From assembly GCF_004364575.1 (NCBI RefSeq), contig NZ_SOAG01000013.1:21576-85575 (forward strand): DNA of 64,000 nt. The letters are read 5' to 3'. Position numbers and translations under genes: made by a program. Of the stretch, positions 9,201-17,406 are shown piece by piece; positions within the stretch are counted from its first letter, which is position 1, and every line of letters begins with the position of its first letter. The notes under the pieces were generated by a model. That model worked only from the letters and a program-made list of their open reading frames with translations, had not been told where the DNA came from and ran no database searches. This DNA comes from Myroides indicus (lineage in GTDB: Bacteria > Bacteroidota > Bacteroidia > Flavobacteriales > Flavobacteriaceae).

Positions 9201-11213
9201 ATGAAAACAATTTTTAAATCAATATTATATTTGTCATTCGCGGGACTGGTGCTCGGCGGATGTGCCAAAAACGACGATTTTTCCTATCCGGATGTATCGT
9301 GTAATGAACCTAATTTAACCGTTACAAAAAATATTTCTGACTTTTATTCTATCTCTTCTTCTGAAAATGCCCAGCAATATACGGGAGACGATGTTATCTC
9401 CGGAATTGTGGTTTCCAGTGATGAAGGGGGTAATTTTTTCAGAGAACTCTATATCGTTAATGAAGAAAACACTTTTGCCGCAAAAATAGGAGCAGATATC
9501 TCTAATTCATATGCAAAATACGGTGTAGGAAGAAAAATCTATATCAAGATGAAAAACTTATACACCAAAATAGACAATGGTGTTTTAAATATCGGGGGGT
9601 CTATCTACAATGAAAAATATACTGGTTACATAGAAGACCCTGCCTATAAATCGATTATTTTCCGCTCCTGTACAGAAATCCCTGCAGATAAGATTGAGAA
9701 AGATTACAACAATCATATTGCAATCAGTGATGTTTTATCGTCCGACACATATATCGGAAAATTGGTAACTTTTGATGAGGTTCAATTTGATAGCCGTGAT
9801 GTAGGCGGTACTTTTTACGATAAAAACAATGTTGACGCCGGAGGCTACACCCTGAGAAAGCTGGTTGACAAAGAAGGAAAAAGTGTATACATTCGTACGG
9901 GACAGTATTCTAACGGATTAAAAGATCTCAAAGTCAGTGATAAAAGTGGCTCTGTAACAGGGATTATCACCAGGTTCGGAACATCAAACGTTGTTTATCA
10001 ATTCTATCCAAGAACAGCACAAGACATCAATCTGACAAAAGATCGCTTTGGAGATGATCCGGTAGATCCGACCGATCCTGATGATCCGAGTATTACAGTA
10101 GAACCCGGACTGTTTTTAGCATTCCCTGGCGCTGATTTTGAAGATTGGAATGCTTTTACGGGAGCTTTAAACAATTTTGGACTTACATTTGTGACGCAAT
10201 CCAACGGAAAAGGTTGGGAAAACTCAACCGGATTAGAATTTAAAGGTATACCGGATAAAACTGGTTATGCTTTTACAGTTTCAAATGTAAATGTTCCAAC
10301 AGATGCAACAGAGATTTCCTTTTTAATGAAAGGAACCGCTGCTGACCGATCACTTTCAATAAATCTATATCGCGCTGACGGAGAATATGTCGGATATAAT
10401 TTAAATAACATTTCTACAAGTAAAAAAATATCGAGAACCCCTCATACCAATAAAACTGACTTTGTTAATGATTACGCAGGAGTCATTGACACAAAGGATC
10501 AATGGGTTAAGATTATATTGAAAATAGAAGGTTTCGACTATAATAAATCAGGTCAGGGAGATTTTATTGCTTTTAAATTTGGCGGAAAAACAGCTTCTAT
10601 TCAAAGTGAATATGATTTAGTCATAGATGAAATTCGTTTTGAAGACGGAACACCTGTAGATCCTACTGATCCTGTGGATCCGGACCCTGTAGACCCGGCT
10701 GATCCGGATCCTTCAGACTATTTAGCAGATTTCAATGACTGGAGTACCTTTATCGGAAATTTAAACAGCTTCGGGCTGCAGTCTTACGCAACACAAGCGG
10801 TGGGCGAGGGACGCAATGGAAAAGATGCTTTAAAAATTAGCGGTACACCAAACGGAAACGATTATGTATTCACTTTAGAAAATATGAATACTATACCTTC
10901 AGGAAAAACAAAATTGATTGTGTGGGTAAAAGGAACTTCCGGTAAATCGCTTTCTTTCAATGTTCATTCTGACGGCTCTACATATTCCCCATTTAATGCC
11001 GGAACTATAACAGGAGATACAACGTTATCCAAAGCAGGAAATAATCAATATACCGGAACAATAGATACGAATGGAGAATGGGTAAAACTGACGCTGGATT
11101 TAACCACAATGACCGATGTTTACAATACTTCAGGAAATGACAGAATATTTGCTCTTAAAGTAGGAAAAGACGAGCCGTACGACCTCCTAATAGACAGCAT
11201 TTATTTTGAATAA
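9201..11213 (+). CDS. DUF5689-domain lipoprotein with two tandem C-terminal modules
   Basis: A 670-residue surface lipoprotein candidate. The signal peptide ends in the lipobox VLGGC. Residues about 35-280 form the DUF5689 region (with an OB-like EEP-partner look), and two similar beta-sandwich modules follow, beginning ADFEDWNAF (about 317) and ADFNDWSTF (about 512), each ending in a DLVIDEIRFE or DLLIDSIYFE motif. They are joined by Asp-Pro repeat linkers (VDPTDPDDP and a longer one). It is 11 bases downstream of the TonB receptor, so it probably works as its substrate-binding partner. The modules resemble carbohydrate-binding or anchor folds, but I cannot assign a ligand. Confidence 0.82.
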   Translation: MKTIFKSILYLSFAGLVLGGCAKNDDFSYPDVSCNEPNLTVTKNISDFYSISSSENAQQYTGDDVISGIVVSSDEGGNFFRELYIVNEENTFAAKIGADISNSYAKYGVGRKIYIKMKNLYTKIDNGVLNIGGSIYNEKYTGYIEDPAYKSIIFRSCTEIPADKIEKDYNNHIAISDVLSSDTYIGKLVTFDEVQFDSRDVGGTFYDKNNVDAGGYTLRKLVDKEGKSVYIRTGQYSNGLKDLKVSDKSGSVTGIITRFGTSNVVYQFYPRTAQDINLTKDRFGDDPVDPTDPDDPSITVEPGLFLAFPGADFEDWNAFTGALNNFGLTFVTQSNGKGWENSTGLEFKGIPDKTGYAFTVSNVNVPTDATEISFLMKGTAADRSLSINLYRADGEYVGYNLNNISTSKKISRTPHTNKTDFVNDYAGVIDTKDQWVKIILKIEGFDYNKSGQGDFIAFKFGGKTASIQSEYDLVIDEIRFEDGTPVDPTDPVDPDPVDPADPDPSDYLADFNDWSTFIGNLNSFGLQSYATQAVGEGRNGKDALKISGTPNGNDYVFTLENMNTIPSGKTKLIVWVKGTSGKSLSFNVHSDGSTYSPFNAGTITGDTTLSKAGNNQYTGTIDTNGEWVKLTLDLTTMTDVYNTSGNDRIFALKVGKDEPYDLLIDSIYFE

Positions 11214-11234
11214 TAAGCTTTAAAGAAATAACTT

Positions 11235-11272
11235 AAAAAGCGGAAGATACTACAACTGTCTTCCGCTTTTTT
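11235..11272. terminator. Bidirectional terminator between DUF5689 gene and apt
   Basis: Inverted repeat GCGGAAGA (11240-11247) and TCTTCCGC (11259-11266) flanked by A5 and T6 runs, so it can stop transcription from both convergent genes. The apt stop codon touches its right edge. Confidence 0.85.
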
Positions 11273-11783
11273 AATATTGTAATAAACTTTTTACCTGATG
11301 GGGTTCTAATTTTTTGCGTCCATGTAAGAATGACAATTCCATTAAAAAGTTGACCTGTACTATTTCTCCTCCTAATTTTTCGATTAGCTTACACACGGCA
11401 TGTGCTGTTCCTCCGGTTGCTAATACATCATCGTGAATTAATACTTTTTCTCCCTTTTGTATAGCGTCTGCATGGATTTCTAAGATATCCTTGCCGTACT
11501 CTAAATCATATTCTTGAGCAATAGTTTGATAAGGTAACTTTTTAGGTTTGCGAACAGGTACAAATCCTGCTTGTAAACGTGCTGCTAAAAGCGTTGCAAA
11601 AAAGAATCCTCTACTCTCCATGCCTACCACTTTATCTATTTTTGAATCACCTACCAATTTCAATAATTGATCTGTCGTTTCAACCATAGCCTGATGATTG
11701 TTCAACAGAGGCGTGATATCTTTAAAAATTACCCCAGGCTTCGGAAAATCTGGAATATCCCGGATATAATCTTCTATTTTCAT
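11271..11783 (-). CDS. apt: Adenine phosphoribosyltransferase
   Basis: Cytosolic purine salvage enzyme that makes AMP from adenine and PRPP. The 170-residue sequence has the family N terminus IPDFPKPGVIFKDITP, GMESRGF (substrate loop) and the PRPP-binding motif VLIHDDVLATGGTA. I start at the ATG at 11783; an upstream extension of the open frame has no family similarity. The length is standard for bacterial Apt. It follows a GT9 gene on the same strand with a 61-base gap and ends in a shared terminator. It likely recycles adenine released by mtnN. Confidence 0.95.
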   Translation of the reverse strand: MKIEDYIRDIPDFPKPGVIFKDITPLLNNHQAMVETTDQLLKLVGDSKIDKVVGMESRGFFFATLLAARLQAGFVPVRKPKKLPYQTIAQEYDLEYGKDILEIHADAIQKGEKVLIHDDVLATGGTAHAVCKLIEKLGGEIVQVNFLMELSFLHGRKKLEPHQVKSLLQY

Positions 11784-11844
11784 AATTATAAAATTACTAT
11801 TTATATTTTCAGCTCTTATTATTAATACCTTCAACAATGATTAA

Positions 11845-12891
11845 TTACATTGCCTGCTCCACCACACCCATCACTTTGCTGCATATTAGCAGCGGATCAA
11901 TTGTTCTCATTGCTTCTTCATAGCCTTCTACTTTTTTATTGCCGTAAACAGAAGTCGGTAAAAGCGGATATTTTGTTCTATCAGAAGTTATACAATAATC
12001 TATCGGCTGATGAAAAGGAGCAAAACCGGCATAAGGATGCGTTGCTCCCCAAAGCGTTATTACCTTTTTGCCATACATAGCTGCAATATGTGCATTACCT
12101 GAATCCATAGATAACATTACATCTAAATGCTGGATTAAATTGAGTTCCACTTCGAACTTAACTTTTCCGGCAATAACTATTACATTATCATTATCACGTT
12201 TCAATTGATTTAACAAGGCTATTTCCTTTTCTCCCCCACCAAATAAAAACAGAGTTGATTTTTCCTGCTCTGCCAGTGTATCTATAACTTTTTGCATCAA
12301 ATCCAACGGATACACTTTGGTTGTGTATTGCGCAAATGGTGCAATTCCTATCCACACACTGTCTTTTTTCCCTGTATGTTGCTCTAATTCTGGTGCTAGT
12401 GCAGGAATAACCGGAAATACAGGATGTTTTAAATTTATGTCAAACCCTAATTTTCTGAGAGTTGTACAATGATTTTCAAACATGGTAGGTACTGGTTTAA
12501 AAATTTTATTTTTTAAACTTGTCAATGCTTTTTTATTTGCTCTTCCCTTGTCTAACGCAGCTACTTTTGTGCCGTCAAATTTAAACAGCATCCGAACTAT
12601 CTGTGAACGCAAAACATTATGAAAATCAGCAAAATAATCAATTTTCGTTTTTTTTAAATCCCGATACAGCCGTATTAATCCGCGAAAGCCCTTGTGCCTC
12701 TTTTTCAAATCTACTGAAAAGAAATCTACACGATCGATTCCTTTAAAAAATGGTTTGAAAAAAGGACGGGAAACTACCGTTACGCGTACGTCTTTATGCT
12801 GATTAATCAATGCACGAATCACCGGAACTGTCATCGCGACATCGCCCATTGCAGACAACCTAAAAATTACAATGTGTTTTAATTCTGCCAC
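11845..12891 (-). CDS. Glycosyltransferase family 9 protein (ADP-heptose:LPS heptosyltransferase-like)
   Basis: GT-B enzyme of the GT9 family that adds heptose or a related sugar to the LPS core on the cytoplasmic face of the inner membrane. The N-terminal signature LSAMGDVAMTVPVIRAL and C-terminal HLDVMLSMDSGNAHIAAMYG and TLWGATHP motifs are typical. At 348 residues it has the family length. In other flavobacteria a GT9 gene commonly neighbours DUF4254; here an EptA-like gene lies between. The sugar donor is not determinable from sequence, because many flavobacteria have heptose-poor cores. Confidence 0.88.
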   Translation of the reverse strand: MAELKHIVIFRLSAMGDVAMTVPVIRALINQHKDVRVTVVSRPFFKPFFKGIDRVDFFSVDLKKRHKGFRGLIRLYRDLKKTKIDYFADFHNVLRSQIVRMLFKFDGTKVAALDKGRANKKALTSLKNKIFKPVPTMFENHCTTLRKLGFDINLKHPVFPVIPALAPELEQHTGKKDSVWIGIAPFAQYTTKVYPLDLMQKVIDTLAEQEKSTLFLFGGGEKEIALLNQLKRDNDNVIVIAGKVKFEVELNLIQHLDVMLSMDSGNAHIAAMYGKKVITLWGATHPYAGFAPFHQPIDYCITSDRTKYPLLPTSVYGNKKVEGYEEAMRTIDPLLICSKVMGVVEQAM

Positions 12892-12939
12892 TAAAATTTA
12901 GTTTTTGTTAATCAAAAAGACCTAAAACTTATACAACAG

Positions 12940-12972
12940 CAAAAGTAAATCTTTTTTAAAGAAAGAAAACAA
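12940..12972 (-). promoter_or_regulatory. Promoter for the GT9 gene
   Basis: Minus strand TACTTTTG (12940-12947) matches TAnnTTTG, and a TTG (12970-12972) lies 22 bases upstream as a -33 element. The transcript would start about 40 bases before the GT9 ATG. Confidence 0.5.
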
Positions 12973-13020
12973 AAGATAAGTTTATTAAAGCAGAAAGTAT
13001 TTTATTAAGGTAAAAAATAA

Positions 13021-14586
13021 TTACTCTCCGTCTTCTAAGTCTTTGTATTTTACAACTTTAAAATTCGGTTTTAAAATATTTAGTTCTGCATTTTCGCCTT
13101 TGTACTCAATGCCTTCTATTCCCATATAATCCATCAATATATTATATAGATTTGTAGTTGATATAGGTATCTCTGTTCTTCCCGATTTTTTAAATTCATC
13201 ATTGACTCTATCGCTATGCCAAATGAAAAAAGGAACTTCTAATGCTTTTTTAGTTGGTGAATGCATAAGTTTATTTTCTTTATTTGTTAATCCGTGATCG
13301 GATACATATAACAAAATACTATTCGTTTTTTCTAATTTTTTTATGAGTTTGTCCAACACAAAATCAGTATAATAAATACTGTTAAAATACTCATTTGTAT
13401 TTTGCGATTTCTCCTTGAAAATTTCAAAACTTTCTGGGTATCTCTTTGAAAAAATAGGATGACTCCCGTTTATGTGAATAAAAATGAGACGCTTTTGATT
13501 AGAGTCTTGTAATGCTTTACTGTATGCAGGAACAATTTCTTCGTCGAATTTAGATTTGTGAATCCATTTTTTATTTTTTGCTTTGTAACTAAGTACAGAG
13601 AATAAATTGACATAAACCCCCAAGTTTTCTTGAGTTGAAAGCCAATATGTTTCCCAAACCTTGGACTGATTTGCCAAGGATATAATATTGTCTAAATTGT
13701 TTTCAACCTTAAAATCTGAATTTGGCAATTGTCTTGACAACAATAAGCTTACTGCTGCATTTGTAAATGGACTGGCAGAGATTGCGTGGTCATAAACATA
13801 CAAGTTATCTATTCTTTTTTCTATTAACGGAGTGGTTTTATAGCTGTTGCCGTATAAACTAAGCGCATCTTTACGAGCAGATTCTCCAATGACTACAACT
13901 ATGTTTTCTAAATCGTTGGGTTTGGTTGTAAAATCGGGGTAGTTAAAATCTAGATTTTCTAAATATTGAACCTGATTTAAAAAACTTATAGCTTCTATAA
14001 ACGGAGAAAAAGAATAAATAGGTGTGCACATTAAATAATCGGGAGTCTTTGTTTCGCTCATTGCTCCAAAATTAGTGCTTAAAAATGTAGTATGTAATCG
14101 ATATGAAGGTAAAATCGTTAATAATACAGATATGATTAAAAGTAGGCGAACGTTTACGTTTTTTAAGGGTTGCCTTCTAACAATACAAAATAACAACCCA
14201 AAATATGCCGTTCCTAAAAGGAATATAAAATAATACTCTTTTAAAATTTCTAATGCTTCGCCACTATTTGTTGACAAAATGCTTAATGCCATACTAATAT
14301 TGAATAAATCTCTATAATAAACAACATTGAACATTGCTATTCCATTGTTTACAACAAATAATAATAAGCCTGTAATGCTCAATATTCTTGAATATTTATT
14401 TTTATAAAGCAGATAAATCACAAGCATTAAGATGAGATTACTACAAAAAATAGTTGTTCTAAACTCATCAAGATAAATATAAAAAACAACATTGGGAATG
14501 AGCAATAAAAAAAACAATCCAAATATATTTTTGTCATACGATTTATATTCGTTGCTCACTTTATTGCTTGTATAATATTTTTTCAT
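13021..14586 (-). CDS. Phosphoethanolamine transferase, EptA/CptA-like (sulfatase fold)
   Basis: Inner-membrane enzyme with a periplasmic sulfatase-fold domain that would transfer phosphoethanolamine to lipid A or LPS core, lowering negative charge and polymyxin binding. The N-terminal 200 residues hold about five membrane segments; the catalytic part has VVIGESARKDALSLYG, with Ser in the place of the usual nucleophilic Thr, then HINGSHP, YVSDHG and MHSPTKKALEVP. Metal-binding Asp and His residues are present. It has its own promoter and follows a terminator, so it is a separate transcription unit between GT9 and DUF4254. Ser as nucleophile occurs in family members, so I expect activity; the acceptor is unknown. 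Confidence 0.82.
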   Translation of the reverse strand: MKKYYTSNKVSNEYKSYDKNIFGLFFLLLIPNVVFYIYLDEFRTTIFCSNLILMLVIYLLYKNKYSRILSITGLLLFVVNNGIAMFNVVYYRDLFNISMALSILSTNSGEALEILKEYYFIFLLGTAYFGLLFCIVRRQPLKNVNVRLLLIISVLLTILPSYRLHTTFLSTNFGAMSETKTPDYLMCTPIYSFSPFIEAISFLNQVQYLENLDFNYPDFTTKPNDLENIVVVIGESARKDALSLYGNSYKTTPLIEKRIDNLYVYDHAISASPFTNAAVSLLLSRQLPNSDFKVENNLDNIISLANQSKVWETYWLSTQENLGVYVNLFSVLSYKAKNKKWIHKSKFDEEIVPAYSKALQDSNQKRLIFIHINGSHPIFSKRYPESFEIFKEKSQNTNEYFNSIYYTDFVLDKLIKKLEKTNSILLYVSDHGLTNKENKLMHSPTKKALEVPFFIWHSDRVNDEFKKSGRTEIPISTTNLYNILMDYMGIEGIEYKGENAELNILKPNFKVVKYKDLEDGE

Positions 14587-14642
14587 GTATTGATTTGAAT
14601 TGTTAAGATCTTAATTATTAAAATATTATCTAAAAACAACAA

Positions 14643-14675
14643 CAAATTTAACTAAAAAAATTTTAATAAAATCAA
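14643..14675 (-). promoter_or_regulatory. Promoter for the EptA-like gene
   Basis: Minus strand TAAATTTG (14643-14650) matches TAnnTTTG with a TTG (14673-14675) 22 bases upstream. The -33 element overlaps the arm of the DUF4254 terminator, so end and start of the two units are packed together. Confidence 0.5.
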
Positions 14676-14712
14676 AAAAGGAAGTCTCATAATTAATGAG
14701 ACTTCCTTTTTT
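14674..14712. terminator. Terminator downstream of DUF4254
   Basis: Perfect 17-base arms (AAAAAAGGAAGTCTCAT and its complement) around a 5-base loop, with A and T runs on both sides; bidirectional in form. Confidence 0.88.
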
Positions 14713-14813
14713 GATTTTTTTGTTAACAGAAAACAATTAATTTTAATCTAGTCTGATAAAAATAACCTATTTAGACATTTGTTTTCGTATTTTTGAATTG
14801 TGTGATTGTTTTT

Positions 14814-15419
14814 TTATTTTTTATTTTGATACAATACAGGATTTAATTCTTCGTCATTATACATTTTCATTTGCTTATACACTTTCATGTATTTATCGCC
14901 ATTGGCAATATCATTTAACAAATCGTCAATAGCGGTTGTCAGATCCTTTTTTTGCTCTAACAAAACATTGAGTTTTTCCTGACATTTTGCCCGGTGTTCT
15001 GCTGAAGCCTCTGCTCGATTTGCTTCTTCTTGCATGTGATAAATTTTTAGTGCTAAAATTGATAATCTATCGATTGCCCATGCCGGACTTTCTGAATTGA
15101 TTTTTGCATTTTCTTTTACCTGTACCTCTTTATATTTTTGCAGAAAATAACTGTCAATATATTCCACCATATCTGTGCGTTCCTGATTAGAAGCATCAAT
15201 TCTTCGTTTCAGTTTTAAAGCTTCTACCGGATCAATCTGCGGATCGCGGATAATGTCTTCAAAATGCCATTGCACCGTATCAATCCAATTTTTAAGGTAT
15301 AAAAGGTGCTCTATTTTATCCTTTGTATAGGGATTATCTATAGGTTGATCAACATTGTCATATTTATGATAGTCGCGGATACTTTCTTCAAATATCGGAA
15401 AAGCTAATTCTGAAAACAT
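14814..15419 (-). CDS. DUF4254 family protein
   Basis: A 201-residue cytosolic protein of family DUF4254, known mainly from Bacteroidota and often next to GT9 glycosyltransferases; function unknown. It is mostly helical and charged, with an HLLYLKNWIDTVQWHFEDIIRDP segment region (about 48-70) and SPAWAIDRLSILALKIYHM (about 107-125) as the conserved core, no signal peptide and no membrane span. It ends about 100 bases before a strong terminator and is divergent from upp. Proximity to LPS genes suggests an envelope-related role, but that is only guilt by association. Confidence 0.8.
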   Translation of the reverse strand: MFSELAFPIFEESIRDYHKYDNVDQPIDNPYTKDKIEHLLYLKNWIDTVQWHFEDIIRDPQIDPVEALKLKRRIDASNQERTDMVEYIDSYFLQKYKEVQVKENAKINSESPAWAIDRLSILALKIYHMQEEANRAEASAEHRAKCQEKLNVLLEQKKDLTTAIDDLLNDIANGDKYMKVYKQMKMYNDEELNPVLYQNKK

Positions 15420-15436
15420 ATTAATAATTTTATTTA

Positions 15437-15444
15437 CAAATATA
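15437..15444 (-). promoter_or_regulatory. Bacteroidota -7 element for DUF4254
   Basis: Minus strand TATATTTG, 17 bases before the ATG; matches TAnnTTTG. No convincing -33 element. Confidence 0.45.
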
Positions 15445-15478
15445 GTTTTTATACTTTTATAGAACTAATTAAACGGTT

Positions 15479-16132
15479 ATGAAAATTCATTATATCTCGG
15501 AAAAAAACAGTATTTTAAATCATTTTTTGGCTCAATTGCGCGATGTTAATATACAAAAAGACAGTATGCGATTCAGAAAAAACATTGAACGAATAGGCGA
15601 AATTATGGCTTATGAGCTAAGCAAAATCCTTCCTTACAAAGATATTTCTGTTCAGACTCCGTTAGGCATTAAACAAACTACCTGCCTAAAAGACAATGTT
15701 GTACTCTGCTCTATTCTGCGAGCGGGACTGGCATTGCACACCGGGTTTATGAATTTTTTTGACGATGCTGAAAATGGTTTCGTATCGGCGTACAGAAAAC
15801 ATGCCAAACCGGGAGAGATTGGTGAAATACTAGTGGAATATCAAGCTGCTCCTTCTTTTCAGGATAAGACTTTGATCTTGATAGACCCGATGCTTGCTAC
15901 CGGACAATCCTTATTTGCCGTAATCAACAAACTCATTGCAGAAGACACTCCTAAAGAAATGCACATAGCAGTAGTAATTGCTGCTCCAGAAGGTATTGCT
16001 TTTTTAGAACAAAATCTGCCAGACTACATTCATCTTTGGGTAGCAACACTGGATGACAGCCTGAATGAAGATAATTATATTGTTCCGGGCTTAGGTGATG
16101 CCGGAGATTTGGCTTATGGGCAAAAACTATAA
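15479..16132 (+). CDS. upp: Uracil phosphoribosyltransferase
   Basis: Cytosolic salvage enzyme converting uracil and PRPP to UMP. The 217 residues contain CSILRAGLALHTGF, the PRPP-binding stretch LILIDPMLATGQSL and the C-terminal uracil-binding YIVPGLGDAGDLAYG typical of Upp. It starts at the ATG at 15479 right after an AT-rich leader. The 3' end overlaps the convergent DUF6427 gene by 6 bases, so the two transcripts must interfere or overlap. The neighbourhood upp, DUF6427, DUF6341, purD is a flavobacterial gene cluster I recognise. Confidence 0.94.
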   Translation: MKIHYISEKNSILNHFLAQLRDVNIQKDSMRFRKNIERIGEIMAYELSKILPYKDISVQTPLGIKQTTCLKDNVVLCSILRAGLALHTGFMNFFDDAENGFVSAYRKHAKPGEIGEILVEYQAAPSFQDKTLILIDPMLATGQSLFAVINKLIAEDTPKEMHIAVVIAAPEGIAFLEQNLPDYIHLWVATLDDSLNEDNYIVPGLGDAGDLAYGQKL

Positions 16133-17062
16133 TATAAGCTGAGCAATACAGAAAAAAACACCAATAAAAAAGATGGTATATATATTCGCTTCTTTCCGCC
16201 AGTGCTGAGGAATACGCTCAATATAATTAGCTCCTAAAACCGCTAACGGAAAGAAAGTAAACATCAGTACTCCGTTATTTTTATCAGAAGATATTATATA
16301 AATTGCCACTCCAATAACAAAAGAAAGAATCATCTTTTTATGCATATTCTGCATATTGTAAGATTTTGACTTAATGGAAAAAAGCTGTGTTATAAAATAC
16401 AGCAATGCAATAGAAGTAAAAACTGCCAATGCAATATTTTGATAGATATTTTCAAAATATAAAAAGTCAAAACTAATCCTGCTCTTAGTCAAAAACCACT
16501 CTATATAGTTTTCATCACTAAAACCAAGATATAGTGCTAAAAATATCGTTACACAAAATAGTGCTAAAAAAGGAATAACCCAATTTTTATAATCTTTGAT
16601 TCCATAGTACGCAATAGCAAATAAAACTAAGATAATAAAAAGGATACTCCAGAAGTAAAATAAACTTGCTACAAAAATCCAGAATGAGGCATCAAATATT
16701 TTTTCTTTTGACTGTTTTAAAGAGTGGAGCGAAAATATTCTTCTGAGTGCCAGCATCACAAAATAATTAGAAATGATGACTTTGGTATGGACTAAAACGG
16801 AAGGAAAAAGAAGTAAAAAAGAAACAAACAGCAAAGGAGCGTAGGCATTGTCATTTACCAACCTGTTTCGCGAAACAATCCACTGAGATAGATACATCGT
16901 TAAAAGAAGTAAAATCAGCAAAACAGATTTTTTAGCTATTTCATAACCTGTCCAGTTTATATTCTGGTTTATTCCTATATATAAGCTATACGATACAACA
17001 ACTAAAATTGTCAGTATAATGTAATTAATAGGTTTTGTTTTACTAAAAATACTTGCTAACAT
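16127..17062 (-). CDS. DUF6427 family integral membrane protein
   Basis: A 311-residue membrane protein with about nine hydrophobic segments spread over its whole length (first at about 13-31, last at about 290-310), matching the flavobacterial family DUF6427 by position and character. The layout resembles polyprenyl-linked glycosyltransferase or O-antigen-type membrane proteins, but there is no catalytic motif I can name. It converges on upp (6-base overlap) and is divergent from the small DUF6341 gene, with which it may act. Function unknown. Confidence 0.75.
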   Translation of the reverse strand: MLASIFSKTKPINYIILTILVVVSYSLYIGINQNINWTGYEIAKKSVLLILLLLTMYLSQWIVSRNRLVNDNAYAPLLFVSFLLLFPSVLVHTKVIISNYFVMLALRRIFSLHSLKQSKEKIFDASFWIFVASLFYFWSILFIILVLFAIAYYGIKDYKNWVIPFLALFCVTIFLALYLGFSDENYIEWFLTKSRISFDFLYFENIYQNIALAVFTSIALLYFITQLFSIKSKSYNMQNMHKKMILSFVIGVAIYIISSDKNNGVLMFTFFPLAVLGANYIERIPQHWRKEANIYTIFFIGVFFCIAQLIL

Positions 17063-17082
17063 GTATATATTTTATATTTTTG
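17053..17082 (+). promoter_or_regulatory. Full Bacteroidota promoter for DUF6341
   Basis: TTG (17053-17055), 19-base spacer and TATTTTTG (17075-17082) form a complete TTG/TAnnTTTG promoter. The -33 element overlaps the first codons of the divergent DUF6427 gene. Predicted leader is about 75 bases. Confidence 0.6.
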
Positions 17083-17165
17083 TAATCAATATATCGCCCT
17101 GCTCTTGTTTAGTAATAGCGAATATTTAGAGTTAAAAACTTTTTGTAATTAAAAAATAGAACAAA

Positions 17166-17396
17166 ATGACCTCATTTTTCAACGGATTAGGATTTCTTTT
17201 TGAAAAAGTTCTATTTTGGCCAATGGACTTGTTAGCCAAAACAGAACTTAGTAACTGGTGGGTTGCCAATATTGTTACCTGGATTTTCATCCTTATTACT
17301 TTTTATTTCTTTATCTATTGGTTGAAACAACTAAATATATTTAGACAAAACAAAGAGGACGAACAAGATACAACCGCTCATTCATTTTTGAAATAG
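17166..17396 (+). CDS. DUF6341 family small membrane protein
   Basis: A 76-residue protein with one or two membrane helices (about 27-55) and a charged, soluble tail rich in Asp/Glu. It matches the small flavobacterial DUF6341 family found beside upp and DUF6427. It converges with purD, whose stop codon is 11 bases away. No catalytic residues are visible; it could be a small subunit for the neighbouring DUF6427 membrane protein, which is inference from conserved adjacency. Confidence 0.72.
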   Translation: MTSFFNGLGFLFEKVLFWPMDLLAKTELSNWWVANIVTWIFILITFYFFIYWLKQLNIFRQNKEDEQDTTAHSFLK

Positions 17397-17406
17397 CAAG
17401 ATCTTT

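Noticed and set aside
10651..10716. Short direct repeats rich in GATCC, looked at as a possible array
   Set aside because: They encode the Asp-Pro linker of the DUF5689 lipoprotein, with no spacers, so not CRISPR.
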